The notes below the pieces were generated by a model. That model was given only the letters and a program-made list of their open reading frames with translations. It ran no database searches and was not told where the DNA came from. A DNA stretch of 64,000 nucleotides from Nitrosomonas sp. GTDB taxonomy: Bacteria; Pseudomonadota; Gammaproteobacteria; Burkholderiales; Nitrosomonadaceae. The stretch's first letter is position 1, and each line of letters starts with the position of its first letter. Where the stretch lies: positions 248,001 to 312,000 of the forward strand of contig JAMWZR010000001.1 of NCBI GenBank assembly GCA_024282035.1, written 5' to 3'. Of this stretch, positions 48,684-57,366 are shown piece after piece. The translations under genes were made by a program, and so were the position numbers.

Positions 48684-48772
48684 GCTCATTTAAACAATGT
48701 TTCTGGTGATTTGCACTGCAGCGCAGGGTATTGCAGTGGAGTCATACAGCGTAATTCGTGACAGTTACAGGT

Positions 48773-49135
48773 TTATGAATCCGGTTTGAGGACCATGATG
48801 CGCTGGATCAATCCATCCGATGAGAAAAAGATACGTTCTAGTCCGTGTCTGCATACCATTTTGCCAGAGGTTCGATCAATGCCCGTCATGATGAATGAAA
48901 ATTCCACGCCGTTGTTCGCAAGGTCCCGATACTCAGGAACTGCCCAGTGTGCATCCGGGAATCGTCCGAAAAAATCGACCATCATGGCATGAATGGCATC
49001 CCGACCTTCGAATTCACCGAAATATGCAGAATAGTAGATGGCCTCGGTGGTGAATAGGGTGCGGATACGGTCGAGATCATGAGCGTTGGAAAGGCCTACA
49101 TAATTTTGTGCCCATTCAAGTGGCCTGGTGTTCAT
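48773..49135 (-). CDS. NTF2-like (SnoaL-type) protein
   Basis: A 120-residue protein of the nuclear transport factor 2 superfamily, with the characteristic helical start and curved sheet: AQNYVGLSNAHDLDRIRTLF, YYSAYFGEFEGRDAIHAMM, GVEFSFIMTG and a C-terminal LERIFFSSDGLIQRIMV. Members range from ketosteroid isomerases to polyketide cyclases and stress proteins, so no reaction can be named. It lies 28 bases upstream-facing from the end of the yaaA gene on the same strand, and could be co-transcribed. Confidence 0.8.
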   Translation of the reverse strand: MNTRPLEWAQNYVGLSNAHDLDRIRTLFTTEAIYYSAYFGEFEGRDAIHAMMVDFFGRFPDAHWAVPEYRDLANNGVEFSFIMTGIDRTSGKMVCRHGLERIFFSSDGLIQRIMVLKPDS

Positions 49136-49162
49136 GTGTATTTATGCCTGTTAAATGAATTT

Positions 49163-49951
49163 TTAACCTTGTACGGACTTCGCTTCGTCGCGTGTAAAAA
49201 TCCATTCATCCTGGCTACTGTCATTGGGACTGAAACAGTAACCTGCTGTGTTGAAATGCTTGATAGCGTCAGGATCAGTCAATTGATTCTGAATAATGTA
49301 ACGACTCATCATGCCCCGAGCTTTTTTGGCAAAGAAGCTGATGATTTTGTAAACCCCGTTCTTCTGATCCTTGAAAACAGGAGTGAGGATACGAGCTTTG
49401 AGCTTGTCGGGACGAACGGCATTGAAATATTCCTGCGAAGCCAAGTTGATCAGCGTGGCGTCACTGCCTTGCGCCAATGTTGCATTCAGCATTTGAGTAA
49501 TTCTGTCTCCCCAGAATTCATACAGATTGTTGCCGCGTGGATTTCTAAATGCTGTTCCCATTTCCAGCCGATAGGGTTGCATCAGATCGAGTGGGCGCAA
49601 TACGCCATACAATCCGGAAAGTATGCGCAAATGTTGCTGGGCAAATGCCAAATTCGAGGCGGATAGTGTGTCGGCATCCAGTCCGGTGTAAACATCACCT
49701 TTGAATGCAAGTAGGGCTTGCTTGGCGTTATCGGGCGTAAAGGGCCTGTGCCAGGCAAAATAGCGGTTTGAATTCAGCAAAGCCAGTTTCGGACTGATCG
49801 ACATCAAGGCGCCGATTTGATCGGGTTCCAGTTTTCTGAGTGCGTCGATCAGCTGGGCGGAATCATCGAGAAAATCGGGTTGCGTATAATCCTGGATAAG
49901 AGGTGGGTTCTCAAAATCCAGGGTTTTTGCCGGTGAAATCACAATGAGCAT
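49163..49951 (-). CDS. yaaA: Peroxide stress protein YaaA
   Basis: A 262-residue member of the YaaA (DUF328/UPF0246) family, which in E. coli reduces intracellular free iron and protects against peroxide. Diagnostic segments are [14 protein letters not shown] at the start, [16 protein letters not shown] (near 90-105), [23 protein letters not shown] (near 113-135) and [15 protein letters not shown]. Ordinary single gene; the start ATG is at 49951. Confidence 0.93.
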   Translation of the reverse strand: MLIVISPAKTLDFENPPLIQDYTQPDFLDDSAQLIDALRKLEPDQIGALMSISPKLALLNSNRYFAWHRPFTPDNAKQALLAFKGDVYTGLDADTLSASNLAFAQQHLRILSGLYGVLRPLDLMQPYRLEMGTAFRNPRGNNLYEFWGDRITQMLNATLAQGSDATLINLASQEYFNAVRPDKLKARILTPVFKDQKNGVYKIISFFAKKARGMMSRYIIQNQLTDPDAIKHFNTAGYCFSPNDSSQDEWIFTRDEAKSVQG

Positions 49952-49987
49952 GAGTTTTGTCCTAAATTGAAACGTGATTTTATTTTT

Positions 49988-52900
49988 TTAATGTGGCTTA
50001 TTGCAAAATTTGCGGGTAAACGCGGTTGCGGAGATCGGTTTCGAAATGAGGTAACCTTGAATAATGTCGCATCCCAGTTCGCGTAGTGTCTCCAGTTGCT
50101 CTTGTGTTTCCACACCTTCAGCAACAACCGAAAAGCCCAGGGTTTTGCTCATGGCAATAATGGTTTGTGCAATTGCGCGATCCTGTCCTTGCTCAGTAAT
50201 TTCATCGACAAAGCTTCGATCAATTTTTAGTTCATCGATAGGATAACTTTTCAAACGTGCGAGTGATGAATAACCGGTCCCAAAATCATCGATTGAAATT
50301 TTAATGCCCATCTTTTTTAGCCGTACTAGGGTTTCCAGTATGGCCTGATTATCATCGGCCAGAGTACTCTCGGTAATCTCCATCATAATTTTCTGCGGAG
50401 GAAGTTGATAGATTTTTAACAGGCGCTCCATCATTTCAAATACGTTGCTGCGTCGGAATTGATCGATGGAAATATTGATCGATAAATGGGGAAGCGTATA
50501 ACCCTTTTGTAACCACCGGGAAAGTTGCGAGCACGCATTGTCTGCAACCCATTCTCCCAGTTTTCCAATGAGTCCGCATTTTTCCGCAATGGGGATAAAT
50601 TGATTTGGAAGTCTTGCTTCTTGTCCCTGATTCGGCCATCGGATTAGTGCCTCGACACCGATCAATTGACCGGTCGTTAAGTCGATTTGGGGTTGGTAGT
50701 GTAACGATAATTCATTTCTGTCCAGTGCTTTACGCAAACTATTTTCCAGACGCAATCGTTTATCGACTTGTTCCATCATGGCCTGGGTGAAAAACTGAAA
50801 TGCATTTTTCCCTTTTGCTTTGGCTTCATACATGGCTGTATCCGCGTGTTTCATCAGGATTTCGGCATCTTTGCTATCGTCCGGAAAAACAGCAATGCCG
50901 ACACTGGCACCGATATGAACCATTTGTTCACCAAGAAAGCAGGATCGACTGATTGCCGAACATAAACGTCTGGCAGCCATTTCTACTTCATTTACAGTGG
51001 TATTTTCAATTAATAAAGCGAACTCGTCTCCACCGAAGCGAGCTACCGTATCAACCGCTCGCACTAAACCACGCATCAATTGGGCTACATCTTTTAAAAG
51101 CTTATCGCCGGCGGCATGCCCTAATGAGTCATTGACGATTTTGAAATCATCCAGATCGATAAAAAGCACCGCAAAGAGATAGTCGCCTCGATCACCGCGG
51201 GCTATGGCCTGCTTGATGCGGTCCAAAAATAATAAACGGTTGGGTAACTCTGTTAACGAGTCATGCGTGGCCAGGAATTCGATACGCTGCTGGGATTCTT
51301 TAACAATCGTAATGTCACTTAAGATAGCGACATAGTTGCTGGTTTTCCCAGAATGGTCCTGGATTGCATTGACCGTGAGCCATTCCGGATAAGTATCGCC
51401 ACTCTTACGCCGACTAAGAATTTCTCCCTGCCACCATCCTTGTGTTTCGATATTGTTCCATATCGATTCAATAAACTTGTCGTCCTGCAGGCCGGTTGTC
51501 ATAAAGGACGGCGGTTTGCCGATGGCTTCTTCAGCGGAGAAACCGGTAATTTTTGTAAATGCTTCATTGACTGTCAGTACTCGTTTCTTTTGATCCGTGA
51601 CAACAATGCCTTCCGATGATCGGTCGAATACCTTCGCGGCGAGTCGTAGCTGACTTTCTGCCGCCACTCGGCTGCTGATGTCGGAGGATTGGGTACAGAC
51701 GCCATAGGGTAAATTGTCGGCGCCGATCAGTGGAAATCGAATAGATAGCAGATAAATTTCCTGATTATTGAATTGCAGGTGATCTTCGGTTTCTACAGGT
51801 TGTAATTTACGGATGACTTCGAGTTCTTTTACACGAAAATCATCCGCGATGGATTGCGATAGAAACTCGCTATCTGTTTTCCCTAATATATCTTTTGATT
51901 CGATATTGAATGTACTTTCGAATTGTTGATTAACGAATTCGTACCGACCAACTATATCCTTCAAGGCGATGATCGATGTCGAGTTATTCATGATCGATAA
52001 TAACTTTTCTCTGCTAGAGCTTATCTCATCTTCAATTGCGCGGCGCTCGGTGTCATCGACCAGCGTTATGATGGCCCCAGGTACACCACTTAAGGCTGTT
52101 TCATAAGGCGCGATATGCAGTAGATAATGGCGTTCCAGCGATGGGACTGCCGATTCGATTACTTTTCTCTGTTGTATCGCATCTTGAATTTGATCGCTGA
52201 AGTTTTTCATGCCGCTCGGCAATCTGAGACTGCCGAAATGATGACCTATTGAGGATAGCGTCATCAAAAAGAGGGTTGCAGCGGGTGCATTGAAGCGCAG
52301 AATTTTTAGTTGGTCATTAACGACTATGATTGGAAATCCAACACTGTTCTGTACGATTTCAAGATCATTGAGCGTTTCAGTCAGTTCGTTGGTTCTAATC
52401 TGTAATTCTTCATTGACAGTGGTTAATTCCTCGTTGGTCGATTGCAGTTCCTCGTTGGTGGCTTCCATCTCTTCATTGGATGATTGCAATTCTTCGTTGG
52501 CAGACTGCACTTCTTCATTGAGTGCCTGTAGTTCTTCGTTGGAAGTTTCTAGTTCTTCGATGACGGTCTGGAGTCTCTCACGCGTCATGATCAGCTCGTC
52601 TTCCAGTTCGCGGATATTTAGTTTTCTGTCGGCATCCAGTTCAGCTGCATGGTCTTTGGTCTGCTGAAAATCATCATTTTGAACAGAGTGCTCTTCAAAA
52701 CAGATTAAATAGTTCGCTGATGCAATGCCTTTCTCGGTTGGATGCACTGCAAGACGGATAGCTTTGGGGGAAGCGCCAATACGCATTTGGCGAGATCGGC
52801 CGATCGCTGAATCCATCGATTTTTCTGCTTTATGCTGCAGCAGTTGAAGGTCTGGACGAAGCTCCCGGCGGATCAGGTGCATCAGATTCATACTTGGTTT

Positions 52901-54040
52901 GCCTGCCGGAATGATCAAATATGCGCTGACTTCGCCGAAAATATGTTGAATATCCAGATTATCGTTTACTAGAATTGATGGAGGAATATATTTGCGGATG
53001 GCAAGTTCCAGCAATTTTTGCTCGGTATTGTTTTTTTTATTGGACGATAAGTTCGATTCCTGGTTGAGATGTGGCAGAGAAATCGAATTGATAGGTATTC
53101 TGTGAGTACTGGCGCGGCGTTTGTAGATGCGGTGGACTTTGTCGACGATATCGAACAGATTATCCTGTTGATAGACGCTTTCGGATTTACCGAGAAACAG
53201 ATAACCGCTTTCTACCAGACCAAAATGAAATGTTGCCAATACCTTGGCTTGCAGCTCTGGTTGTAAGTAAATCAGCACATTGCGGCAACTGATGAGATCA
53301 ATGCGCAAGAATGGTGGGTCAAGTACCAGATCCTGGCGGGCAAAAACCACCATATCCCTGATAGTGCGTGATATCTCATATCGATCATGCCGTAAAGTGA
53401 AATGCCGTTTTACCAGTTCTTGATCTATTTCAACCAGCGAGCCTTCGGTGTAAGAGCCTTTCCGGGCTATATTCATGGCGTTATGATCAATATCAGTGGC
53501 AAAGATCTGTATTTTGTAGCGAGGCAGATTGCTCCCCAGCGTTTCTGCCAGCAGGATGGCGATGCTGTATGCTTCTTCTCCGGTTGCGCAGGCCGGTACC
53601 CAGATTCTGATTTCATCGCCGGTTTGTTTCTTGCTCGTGATGGTTTTGATAATCGGCTTAATCTGTGCAAATGCTTCCTGGTCGCGGAAGAATGCTGTAA
53701 CGGAAATCAGAATATCTCTGCTCAACTGTTCCAGTTCGTCTGGTGTGTCTTCTGTAAACTTTAAGTAGTCATCGAAATTGATGAAGTGGTTGGCTGCCAT
53801 ACGGCGTTCGATTCGACGCCATAATGTGCCTTCCTTATAACCTCCAAAATCGATACGGGTCTTCTGTTTTACATTGATCAGTAGTCTTTTCAGTTGAGTG
53901 GCTATGGATTGGGGCTTTGTGAGCTCTACGTGCTGCGCTATCGTCGTGCGATTACGTACGATGTTGGTGATTTCCGATGCGATTTTCTCTGGCGACAAGA
54001 CCCAGTCCACACAACCGGAGTCAATGGCCGATTGAGGCAT
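49988..54040 (-). CDS. CheR-coiled coil-PAS-GGDEF-EAL protein (downstream part of a split gene)
   Basis: The 1350-residue open frame contains the distal CheB end, then a CheR methyltransferase (about residues 40-315, SAM motif ACATGEEAYS near 150-160), a repetitive coiled coil (about 473-551, heptads such as EELQSTNEEL), three PAS-like domains (about 552-915), a GGDEF domain (GGDEF near residue 1000 with an RxxD I-site, RAVD, five residues before it) and a C-terminal EAL domain (EAL near 1128; SINIS, MEITES, DDFGTGYSSLA, LKIDRS, AEGVET, IIQGYL). Both cyclase and phosphodiesterase motifs look intact. The gene was originally joined to the CheB domain at 54642 but is separated by a 77-bp duplication that shifts the frame. 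The ATG at 54040, after GGGG, might allow re-initiation. Confidence 0.85.
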   Translation of the reverse strand: MPQSAIDSGCVDWVLSPEKIASEITNIVRNRTTIAQHVELTKPQSIATQLKRLLINVKQKTRIDFGGYKEGTLWRRIERRMAANHFINFDDYLKFTEDTPDELEQLSRDILISVTAFFRDQEAFAQIKPIIKTITSKKQTGDEIRIWVPACATGEEAYSIAILLAETLGSNLPRYKIQIFATDIDHNAMNIARKGSYTEGSLVEIDQELVKRHFTLRHDRYEISRTIRDMVVFARQDLVLDPPFLRIDLISCRNVLIYLQPELQAKVLATFHFGLVESGYLFLGKSESVYQQDNLFDIVDKVHRIYKRRASTHRIPINSISLPHLNQESNLSSNKKNNTEQKLLELAIRKYIPPSILVNDNLDIQHIFGEVSAYLIIPAGKPSMNLMHLIRRELRPDLQLLQHKAEKSMDSAIGRSRQMRIGASPKAIRLAVHPTEKGIASANYLICFEEHSVQNDDFQQTKDHAAELDADRKLNIRELEDELIMTRERLQTVIEELETSNEELQALNEEVQSANEELQSSNEEMEATNEELQSTNEELTTVNEELQIRTNELTETLNDLEIVQNSVGFPIIVVNDQLKILRFNAPAATLFLMTLSSIGHHFGSLRLPSGMKNFSDQIQDAIQQRKVIESAVPSLERHYLLHIAPYETALSGVPGAIITLVDDTERRAIEDEISSSREKLLSIMNNSTSIIALKDIVGRYEFVNQQFESTFNIESKDILGKTDSEFLSQSIADDFRVKELEVIRKLQPVETEDHLQFNNQEIYLLSIRFPLIGADNLPYGVCTQSSDISSRVAAESQLRLAAKVFDRSSEGIVVTDQKKRVLTVNEAFTKITGFSAEEAIGKPPSFMTTGLQDDKFIESIWNNIETQGWWQGEILSRRKSGDTYPEWLTVNAIQDHSGKTSNYVAILSDITIVKESQQRIEFLATHDSLTELPNRLLFLDRIKQAIARGDRGDYLFAVLFIDLDDFKIVNDSLGHAAGDKLLKDVAQLMRGLVRAVDTVARFGGDEFALLIENTTVNEVEMAARRLCSAISRSCFLGEQMVHIGASVGIAVFPDDSKDAEILMKHADTAMYEAKAKGKNAFQFFTQAMMEQVDKRLRLENSLRKALDRNELSLHYQPQIDLTTGQLIGVEALIRWPNQGQEARLPNQFIPIAEKCGLIGKLGEWVADNACSQLSRWLQKGYTLPHLSINISIDQFRRSNVFEMMERLLKIYQLPPQKIMMEITESTLADDNQAILETLVRLKKMGIKISIDDFGTGYSSLARLKSYPIDELKIDRSFVDEITEQGQDRAIAQTIIAMSKTLGFSVVAEGVETQEQLETLRELGCDIIQGYLISKPISATAFTRKFCNKPH

Positions 54041-54642
54041 CCCCGTATATTTTGCGGTACTGGGTTCTTGTACAAATGTGAATCCGCCATTCCGGAGTCA
54101 ATGGCCGATTGAGGCATCCCCGTATATTTTGCGGTACTGGGTTCTTGTACAAATGTGAATCCGCCATTTGCCTTGATTTCTCTCAATCCCACCGTGCCAT
54201 CGGAGCCAGTGCCTGAGAGTATGATGCCGATTGCATCTTCGCCTTTTTCGTTTGCAAGTGATGTTAGAAAGACATTGGCGGAAGGTTTGGGCAATGTTTC
54301 TCGTTTCGTTTCCATCAGGATGAAGCGACCATCTTTAAAAATGGTATTGCGGCTTGCCGGGGCGATATGAATGACATCCACTTGGGGTATCATTTGGTCC
54401 TCAATTTCACAGACCGCCATGGAAGTTTCTCTACCCAGTAGTTGCACCAGCAGGCTTTTGTGTGTTGGAGACAAATGCTGGATGACGACGTAGGACAATC
54501 CGAGGTTATTGGGCAATGCGGCAATTAACGCTGATAAAGCTTCCAGACCGCCAGCGGATGAGCCGATGCCGACGATATAGTAACGGGATTGCGAGGGGAG
54601 TGCTGTTGGAACGCTGTCATCTTGAGGTACATTTTTAGCCAT
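53938..54642 (-). CDS. CheB-type methylesterase domain (upstream part of a split gene), truncated
   Basis: The first 190 or so residues are a CheB catalytic domain without receiver: GIGSSAGGLEAL near residue 26 (active Ser), QHLSPTHKS near 60 (active His) and IILSGTGSDGTVG near 150 (active Asp). Reading then passes through the first copy of the 77-bp repeat and is shifted in the second copy, giving a 45-residue tail of unrelated sequence before a stop. Fused CheB-CheR proteins without REC domains are known in PAS/histidine kinase hybrids, where they appear to act in signalling rather than on classical chemoreceptors. This part as it stands would be a shortened CheB domain. Confidence 0.8.
   Translation of the reverse strand: MAKNVPQDDSVPTALPSQSRYYIVGIGSSAGGLEALSALIAALPNNLGLSYVVIQHLSPTHKSLLVQLLGRETSMAVCEIEDQMIPQVDVIHIAPASRNTIFKDGRFILMETKRETLPKPSANVFLTSLANEKGEDAIGIILSGTGSDGTVGLREIKANGGFTFVQEPSTAKYTGMPQSAIDSGMADSHLYKNPVPQNIRGCLNRPLTPVVWTGSCRQRKSHRKSPTSYVIARR
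54015..54168 (-). repeat. Exact 77-bp tandem duplication inside the CheB-CheR fusion gene
   Basis: Two identical adjacent copies, 54015-54091 and 54092-54168. As 77 is not a multiple of three, the second copy shifts the frame. Removing one copy gives a continuous frame from 54642 to 49988 of 1526 codons. No microhomology is visible at the edges. Confidence 0.95.
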
Positions 54643-54776
54643 AGTGCGTGCGACCTTGTAATGTCCAGAAAATTATAGGATTTTATGAGCAATAATCGTA
54701 ATCCAATTCCTATTTCTTGATGCAGCGCGCATGATAGCAGAGATGTGGAGCAAAAAAATCTTAATATTTTGGGGGA

Positions 54777-55343
54777 TTATCTTAGTTCGTGAAGGCAGTC
54801 GGAGCAGACACTGTGAAGCACCTTTAGCGGTTTTACTGATGCATGGCCGAGGACAACAAAAGAGTCAGCCTCATGCCAGGAATTGTCCCAGTTCCCATAT
54901 TGCTGTAGGCGATTACAAATGCTGCATCGAACGTAATTGATGGTCTGATTGTTTCTCAACTGTCGGAGAGGAGTAATTGGGGTTGTGGTTGTGAATGTCA
55001 CCGGTTTTTTCAGTGGTTCGGTGCGTATTAACACATGGGAGACACGTATCCAGCCATTTTCTTCAGGAGTGATGATCATTTGCATGAAACGTTTCATGTC
55101 GGGTGTATCGCAGCGATAGGGACGAAACGAGGTATGGGGAATCACGCGAACGGACTCGATCATGGTGGCAACATACATGCGTGTCACATCATCGCAAATG
55201 AACTCGAATAAAGGCTTTCCAACGATCTTGCTTGCGCTGGCTCGATCACTCCAGTTCTGGCTGTCCATGGCCCGATCCCAGTGATCATCGACTCGGCAGA
55301 TGATGTTGTCGTCATCCAGCCAATAGCTTAATTGGAGATTCAT
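54777..55343 (-). CDS. PAS-like protein with C-terminal zinc-ribbon
   Basis: A 188-residue soluble protein that I do not match to a named gene. The N-terminal 120 residues look PAS-like (LSYWLDDDNIICRVDDHWD, GKPLFEFICDDVTRMYV, PYRCDTPDMKRFMQM), a fold often used for sensing or protein contact. The C-terminal part has two CxxC pairs (CSICNRLQ and CSDCLHEL, about 40 residues apart), which suggests a structural zinc or iron-sulfur site. There is no enzyme or DNA-binding output domain. It lies between the giant signalling gene and the DegQ-like protease, on the minus strand. Confidence 0.72.
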   Translation of the reverse strand: MNLQLSYWLDDDNIICRVDDHWDRAMDSQNWSDRASASKIVGKPLFEFICDDVTRMYVATMIESVRVIPHTSFRPYRCDTPDMKRFMQMIITPEENGWIRVSHVLIRTEPLKKPVTFTTTTPITPLRQLRNNQTINYVRCSICNRLQQYGNWDNSWHEADSFVVLGHASVKPLKVLHSVCSDCLHELR

Positions 55344-55558
55344 AGGCTAGTTGTGAGATTTTCTAGCGTTGTTGATTACATTCCCTTAGTACTATAAACA
55401 ACCCTGATAGGGTTTACCGGAATTTTTACTGTTTGTAAGCCTGATTTATTGTGAAAAAATACAACCTGATTTGCTTATTGGGTATAGGTGACTTGTAATT
55501 TGAATGAGTCCCCCCAATTAGCGATTTTAAGTAACGAGATTGTCGACAGGAGTGAATC

Positions 55559-57046
55559 ATGATCCGCTTTAGATTTGAAACTGTAATGATGGTTATGCTG
55601 ATAGGCTTGCTGACCGTGCTCGATGTGCAGGCGCAAGGTAATGGTGTGGAAAGCCTGCGGCAGACCAGTAAAGCTTTTGCCGAGGTGGCGCGCAAGGTTT
55701 CGCCATCGGTGGTGTTGATCCAGGTGGAACGGGAGACGGAAGCCGTGCAGATGTCGCCCTTTGGTCTACCATTCGGCGATGGTGAACGCTTTCCATTTGG
55801 TGACGAGTTGTTCAAGCGTTTTTTTGGTGATCGGTTTCCCGACATGCCGCGTCACAACGCCCCTGGAAAGCCGCAAGGCAAGCAACGTTCTGTCGTTGGG
55901 CAAGGTTCCGGTTTTGTTTTTGCCGTGGATGGTAAAGCCAAGGGTAAGACTTATATCCTGACCAATAATCACGTGGTTGAAGGAAACGACAAGATTAGCG
56001 TCAAGTTTCTCGATGGCCGCGAATTCGATGCCAAAATCAAGGGTACCGACCCCAAATCGGATATAGCCGTTATCGAGATTGAGGCCAGTAATTTGCCTGC
56101 GGTCAAAATGGGTGATTACGCGCAGCTGGAAGTAGGTGAATGGGTGGTGGCGATTGGCAATCCATTCGGTTTGAGCCATACCCTGACAGTGGGTGTCGTT
56201 AGCGCTAAAGGTCGGACATCCTTGGGTATCAACGATTACGAGGATTTCATCCAGACCGATGCTGCGATCAATCCTGGCAATTCCGGTGGGCCGCTGGTCA
56301 ATCTCGATGGTGAGGTGATCGGCATGAATACCGCCATATTCAGCCGCAGTGGCGGCTACATGGGGATCGGATTTGCCATCCCGATCAATCTGGCGGCGCG
56401 TATCGCCAATCAATTGATCGAGCAGGGCGAAGTGGTGCGTGGCTACCTCGGCATCATGATTCAGCCTTTGACAACAGATTTGGCCAAGTCCTTCGAGCTG
56501 GATAGTGACAGAGGAATTCTGATCGCACAGGTGACCAAGAACTCACCTGCAGACAAAGCCGGTCTCAAGGCTGGCGATGTGATTGTCAGCTTTCAGGGAA
56601 AACCGGTCAGTGAAACCGGCAATTTCCGCAATCAGATCGCCATGGCCCAACCAGGCAGCAAAGTGGAGTTCGATATCATTCGTGACGGAAAGCAAAAAAC
56701 AGTCACGGTGAAAATCGATAAGCTCACCGACAATAAGCAGGCTGAGCAGGAATCGTCGATGGCCAGCGAAAAATTGGGACTGACAGTACAAACGATCAAT
56801 GCCAATCTGGCACGCCAATTTGGTATCAAGGCCGGAAAAGGCGTTGTCGTCACCGAAGTGACGCAGGGTTCGGTAGCGGCGATGGCCGGTATCGACCGTG
56901 GCAGCGTCATTCTGGAAGTCAATCGCAAGGCAGTAAATTCATCAGTAGAATTCAACGATGCGGTAAAAGGAAGTAACAATAACAAGGTGCTATTGTTGGT
57001 TCGGAATGATGAAGTGTCTCGTTACGTGGTCTTGAGCTGGCGATAA
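55559..57046 (+). CDS. mucD: DegQ/MucD-type periplasmic serine endoprotease
   Basis: A 495-residue periplasmic protease/chaperone of the HtrA family. A signal peptide (residues 1-25) is followed by a trypsin-like domain with catalytic H138 (LTNNHVVEG), D168 (SDIAVIE) and S242 (NPGNSGGP), and two PDZ domains (about residues 270-365 and 395-490). It degrades or refolds misfolded envelope proteins. The 27-residue LA loop (FGLPFGDGERFPFGDEL) is short, as in DegQ/MucD rather than DegP. AGGAG precedes the ATG. In many betaproteobacteria mucD follows rpoE-rseAB; that is not the case here. Confidence 0.93.
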   Translation: MIRFRFETVMMVMLIGLLTVLDVQAQGNGVESLRQTSKAFAEVARKVSPSVVLIQVERETEAVQMSPFGLPFGDGERFPFGDELFKRFFGDRFPDMPRHNAPGKPQGKQRSVVGQGSGFVFAVDGKAKGKTYILTNNHVVEGNDKISVKFLDGREFDAKIKGTDPKSDIAVIEIEASNLPAVKMGDYAQLEVGEWVVAIGNPFGLSHTLTVGVVSAKGRTSLGINDYEDFIQTDAAINPGNSGGPLVNLDGEVIGMNTAIFSRSGGYMGIGFAIPINLAARIANQLIEQGEVVRGYLGIMIQPLTTDLAKSFELDSDRGILIAQVTKNSPADKAGLKAGDVIVSFQGKPVSETGNFRNQIAMAQPGSKVEFDIIRDGKQKTVTVKIDKLTDNKQAEQESSMASEKLGLTVQTINANLARQFGIKAGKGVVVTEVTQGSVAAMAGIDRGSVILEVNRKAVNSSVEFNDAVKGSNNNKVLLLVRNDEVSRYVVLSWR

Positions 57047-57366
57047 ACTTCGTACTGGTAGTGCGTTCTGTACCGAATGGCGCAGAACGCACCGCTTGGT
57101 AATCCCGAATGAGCTTTGTATTTCGCATTGATAATAAATTTGCTGGATAAATTAATTCTGTCGCCCATTCCTTACTTGTCCTTTCCGCTCTGACCCGGCA
57201 AGTCGCTGCAACAAATTATCATGATTGTGTATGCCTATTTGGCCGCTCGATCGTTTCTTAACCCATTACCTGAAGACGTGCCTTCCCACCAACATTTCAT
57301 AGAACAAACTTATGCAAGACAGAATCCACTTTACGTTCAACGTATCAATCCACCAGGAATCCGACT
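57047..57366 (+). other. Intergenic region with a strong inverted repeat after mucD
   Basis: The gap of 320 bases holds no convincing gene. GTGCGTTCTG (57061-57070) and CAGAACGCAC (57083-57092) make a perfect 10-bp stem with a 12-base loop, 15 bases after the mucD stop, but it has no T tract. It may stabilise the mRNA end or mark a factor-assisted terminator. The ORF at 57221-57406 has no Shine-Dalgarno and no family features. Confidence 0.5.

Noticed and set aside
52380-52620. A 21-bp periodic repeat that might look like a CRISPR or satellite
   Set aside because: The period equals seven codons and encodes NEELQ-type heptads of a coiled coil in the CheR-PAS protein; copies vary and there are no spacers.
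55426-55845. A 139-codon minus-strand ORF overlapping the start of mucD
   Set aside because: Low-complexity Arg/Ser-rich sequence antisense to a clear signal peptide and protease domain.
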